Source: Chloroflexota bacterium (GTDB taxonomy: Bacteria > Chloroflexota > Chloroflexia > Thermomicrobiales > JADLAZ01). From it: a stretch of 6,045 nucleotides of DNA. The notes below the pieces were generated by a model. That model was not told the origin of the DNA and made no database searches. It saw only the letters and a list, made by a program, of their open reading frames with translations. The stretch is taken from positions 1-6,045 of the forward strand of contig JADLAZ010000149.1 of the NCBI GenBank assembly GCA_020849725.1, given 5' to 3'. Of the stretch, positions 4,732 to 6,045 are shown in pieces. The stretch's first letter is position 1; every line of letters starts with the position of its first letter. The translations under genes were made by a program, and so were the position numbers.

Positions 4732-6018
4732 TCAATCGAGCCTCTCCCAGGCGCCATCTTCGAAGAGCGCATAGATAGCGCCGTTGCTGCTCACCATTTG
4801 GCCGCGCTCGAACCGCTGCACCTTCGCCACGTAGCCCAGGTCTGGCGCGGTCGCCCAGCCCAGGCGCTCGCGGACGGTGATATTCTCGCGCCACAGCTTG
4901 CCAAAGCCGCGCCGCGGCCGGTGCAGACCCGGCGGCGGAGGATCGCCCGGCGTCGCAACCTCGTCGGGCGACCAGGTGTCAGTGAACCGTGCCCAACTGT
5001 TGCCATCGCGGTACAAAACGATGATCTGGCGGGCGTCGGCGAAGCTCTCCATCTGACCGCGCTCGAACGGTTGTGTCAGGCCCTCCACCCCGCGCTCGGC
5101 CAGCAGCGGCGCACCCAGGCGAGCGCGCACGCCAGCGTTGCCGGCGTAGGCGGCGGCGAAGCTCGCACCGACCACCGGCGCCGCCGGCCGGGTCGCGGTC
5201 GCAGTGGGGGCCGGGGTTGGCGTCGGCAGCACGCGCGTCGCGGTGGCCGTCGCCGGCATGCGCGTCGGCGGCGACGGCGACGGTCGGGTGGCCGGCGCCG
5301 TCGCGACCGGTTTGGCAGTGGCTGTCGTCGGCGGGGCCGTCGCTGGCGGCCGCGTCGGCGGCACAGTTGTGGCCGTGGGCGGCGGCGCCGGTCGCGGCGT
5401 GGCGGTGGCGACTCGGGCCGTCACGATCGGTCGGGGTGTGGCGGTGGCCGGCGGCTCCTCATCAACGATCGTGACCGTCGCCGCCGGCACAGCCGCTGGC
5501 GCTGCCGTGGGCGGCGGCGCCGGTCGCGACGTGGGCGAGGCCGGTGGTGGCGTGGCGGTGGCGGTGGCCGGTGGACGCGGCGTAGATGTCGGCGGACTGG
5601 CTGGCTCGACGACCTGTCGCTGCGGCGCCAGGGTTGCCGACGCCACGACCGGCGGTCGACCCAGCAGGAGGCTGACACGATCGGTGGCCTCGCCATCACT
5701 GGCGCTGAGTGCCACTGCCACCAGCAGCGCAGCAGCCATGGCGGCCACCCCGCCGACAACGGCACGCGCCCGACCTCGCCAGCGGTTGGGCGCGCGGCGC
5801 TCACTGTCGATGCGCTCCCACACCGACGGCGCCAGGTGTACCGGTGGCTCGACCGGCGCTAGATCGCGAATCCGTGCGCGCAGGCGTCGGTAGTCTTCGT
5901 ACACCGCCGTGCAGGCGACGCAGGTACGCAGGTGCGCCAGCACCCGCTCGCGCTCAGCGGCCGTTACCTCTCCATCGATCAAAGCGGAGATGAGCGGCTG
6001 AGCGCGCTCGCAGGTCAT
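4732..6018 (-). CDS. membrane zinc anti-sigma factor-like protein with LGFP-like repeats
   Basis: A 428-residue single-pass membrane protein. The N-terminus (1-45) has the zinc anti-sigma (zf-HC2) pattern: Cys3, then His29-x3-Cys33-x2-Cys36. One transmembrane helix spans about 86-107. Residues 138-281 are a Pro/Thr/Ala-rich linker with repeated TATATP/RPAPPPTA-like units, as in cell-wall-spanning linkers. The C-terminus holds two related repeats (about 286-349 and 371-428), each with F-x-x-x-(Y/W), VR(A/E)RLG, Q-x-FERGQM and a (Y/L)-rich strand ending in W; they resemble LGFP-type wall-associated repeats. Family knowledge suggests the N-terminus holds an ECF sigma factor inside the cell while the outer part senses the envelope. 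The partner sigma gene would lie past the right edge; a TGA in the upstream 27 nt (6036-6034) could be its stop codon, but that is unproven. The ATG at 6018 has GAGGAA about 11 nt upstream. The gene converges with leuS across 39 nt. Confidence 0.85.
   Translation of the reverse strand: MTCERAQPLISALIDGEVTAAERERVLAHLRTCVACTAVYEDYRRLRARIRDLAPVEPPVHLAPSVWERIDSERRAPNRWRGRARAVVGGVAAMAAALLVAVALSASDGEATDRVSLLLGRPPVVASATLAPQRQVVEPASPPTSTPRPPATATATPPPASPTSRPAPPPTAAPAAVPAATVTIVDEEPPATATPRPIVTARVATATPRPAPPPTATTVPPTRPPATAPPTTATAKPVATAPATRPSPSPPTRMPATATATRVLPTPTPAPTATATRPAAPVVGASFAAAYAGNAGVRARLGAPLLAERGVEGLTQPFERGQMESFADARQIIVLYRDGNSWARFTDTWSPDEVATPGDPPPPGLHRPRRGFGKLWRENITVRERLGWATAPDLGYVAKVQRFERGQMVSSNGAIYALFEDGAWERLD
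4878..5161 (-). repeat. two tandem LGFP-like repeats in the anti-sigma C-terminus
   Basis: The protein repeats at residues 286-349 and 371-428 share VRARLG/VRERLG and QPFERGQM/QRFERGQM in the same order, separated by a Pro-rich spacer (PGDPPPPGLHRPRR). The nucleotide range given covers the first repeat and the beginning of the second; the second continues to the stop codon at 4732. The repeats are diverged, so the duplication is not recent. Confidence 0.7.
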
Positions 6019-6045
6019 AGCGTGGCTCGTTCCTCACCCCTGGCG

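Noticed and set aside
5190..5600. GC-rich repeats resembling a CRISPR or tandem array
   Set aside because: The repetition follows codons of the Pro/Thr/Ala linker; unit lengths vary and no constant repeat-spacer pattern exists.
4798..5893. Long plus-strand open frames opposite the anti-sigma gene
   Set aside because: They translate into Gly/Arg/Val low-complexity text, the shadow of the Pro/Thr/Ala linker on the other strand, and lack domains and ribosome binding sites.

Overview
The window is GC-rich bacterial DNA. Gene content and style point to Chloroflexota, perhaps Thermomicrobia/Sphaerobacter-like: a 23S rRNA gene apparently separated from 16S, a leuS gene under a T-box, and a zinc anti-sigma factor with a long Pro/Thr/Ala linker and LGFP-like repeats. 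This placement is inference from features, not from a database match.

Layout, left to right. Positions 1 to about 124 (minus strand) hold the 5' end of a 23S rRNA gene that runs off the left edge. It is preceded by a leader of about 190 nt and a sigma70-type promoter at 324-352. Positions 392-1539 (minus strand) hold a two-gene unit: an HpcH/HpaI-type aldolase followed by a small Rieske [2Fe-2S] protein. From 1641 the plus strand carries a strong promoter, a T-box leader, a tRNA-Ala(GGC) gene, the T-box antiterminator/terminator, two possible small ORFs, and leuS (leucyl-tRNA synthetase), which ends at 4692. A minus-strand membrane anti-sigma-like protein (4732-6018) converges on leuS.

The most striking feature is the leuS leader. 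Stem I has a kink-turn, a specifier loop with Leu codon CUC at 1801-1803 and a distal GGUUGGUG loop. The antiterminator has a T-box bulge at 1987-1993, and a competing 15-bp terminator lies at 2009-2041. All the parts expected of a tRNA-Leu-sensing T-box are present. In the place of Stem III, however, a 9-bp helix (1877-1885 with 1970-1978) encloses a complete, canonical tRNA-Ala (1886-1958). The tRNA is thus nested inside the riboswitch and transcribed from the same promoter, upstream of the terminator. Every leader transcript, terminated or not, would therefore contain tRNA-Ala, while leuS would be made only when uncharged tRNA-Leu stabilises the antiterminator. I know of no described case of this arrangement.

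The right end encodes a one-pass membrane protein with an N-terminal zinc anti-sigma motif and an outward-facing repeat domain. Its presumed partner sigma factor would lie just beyond the right edge and cannot be seen.
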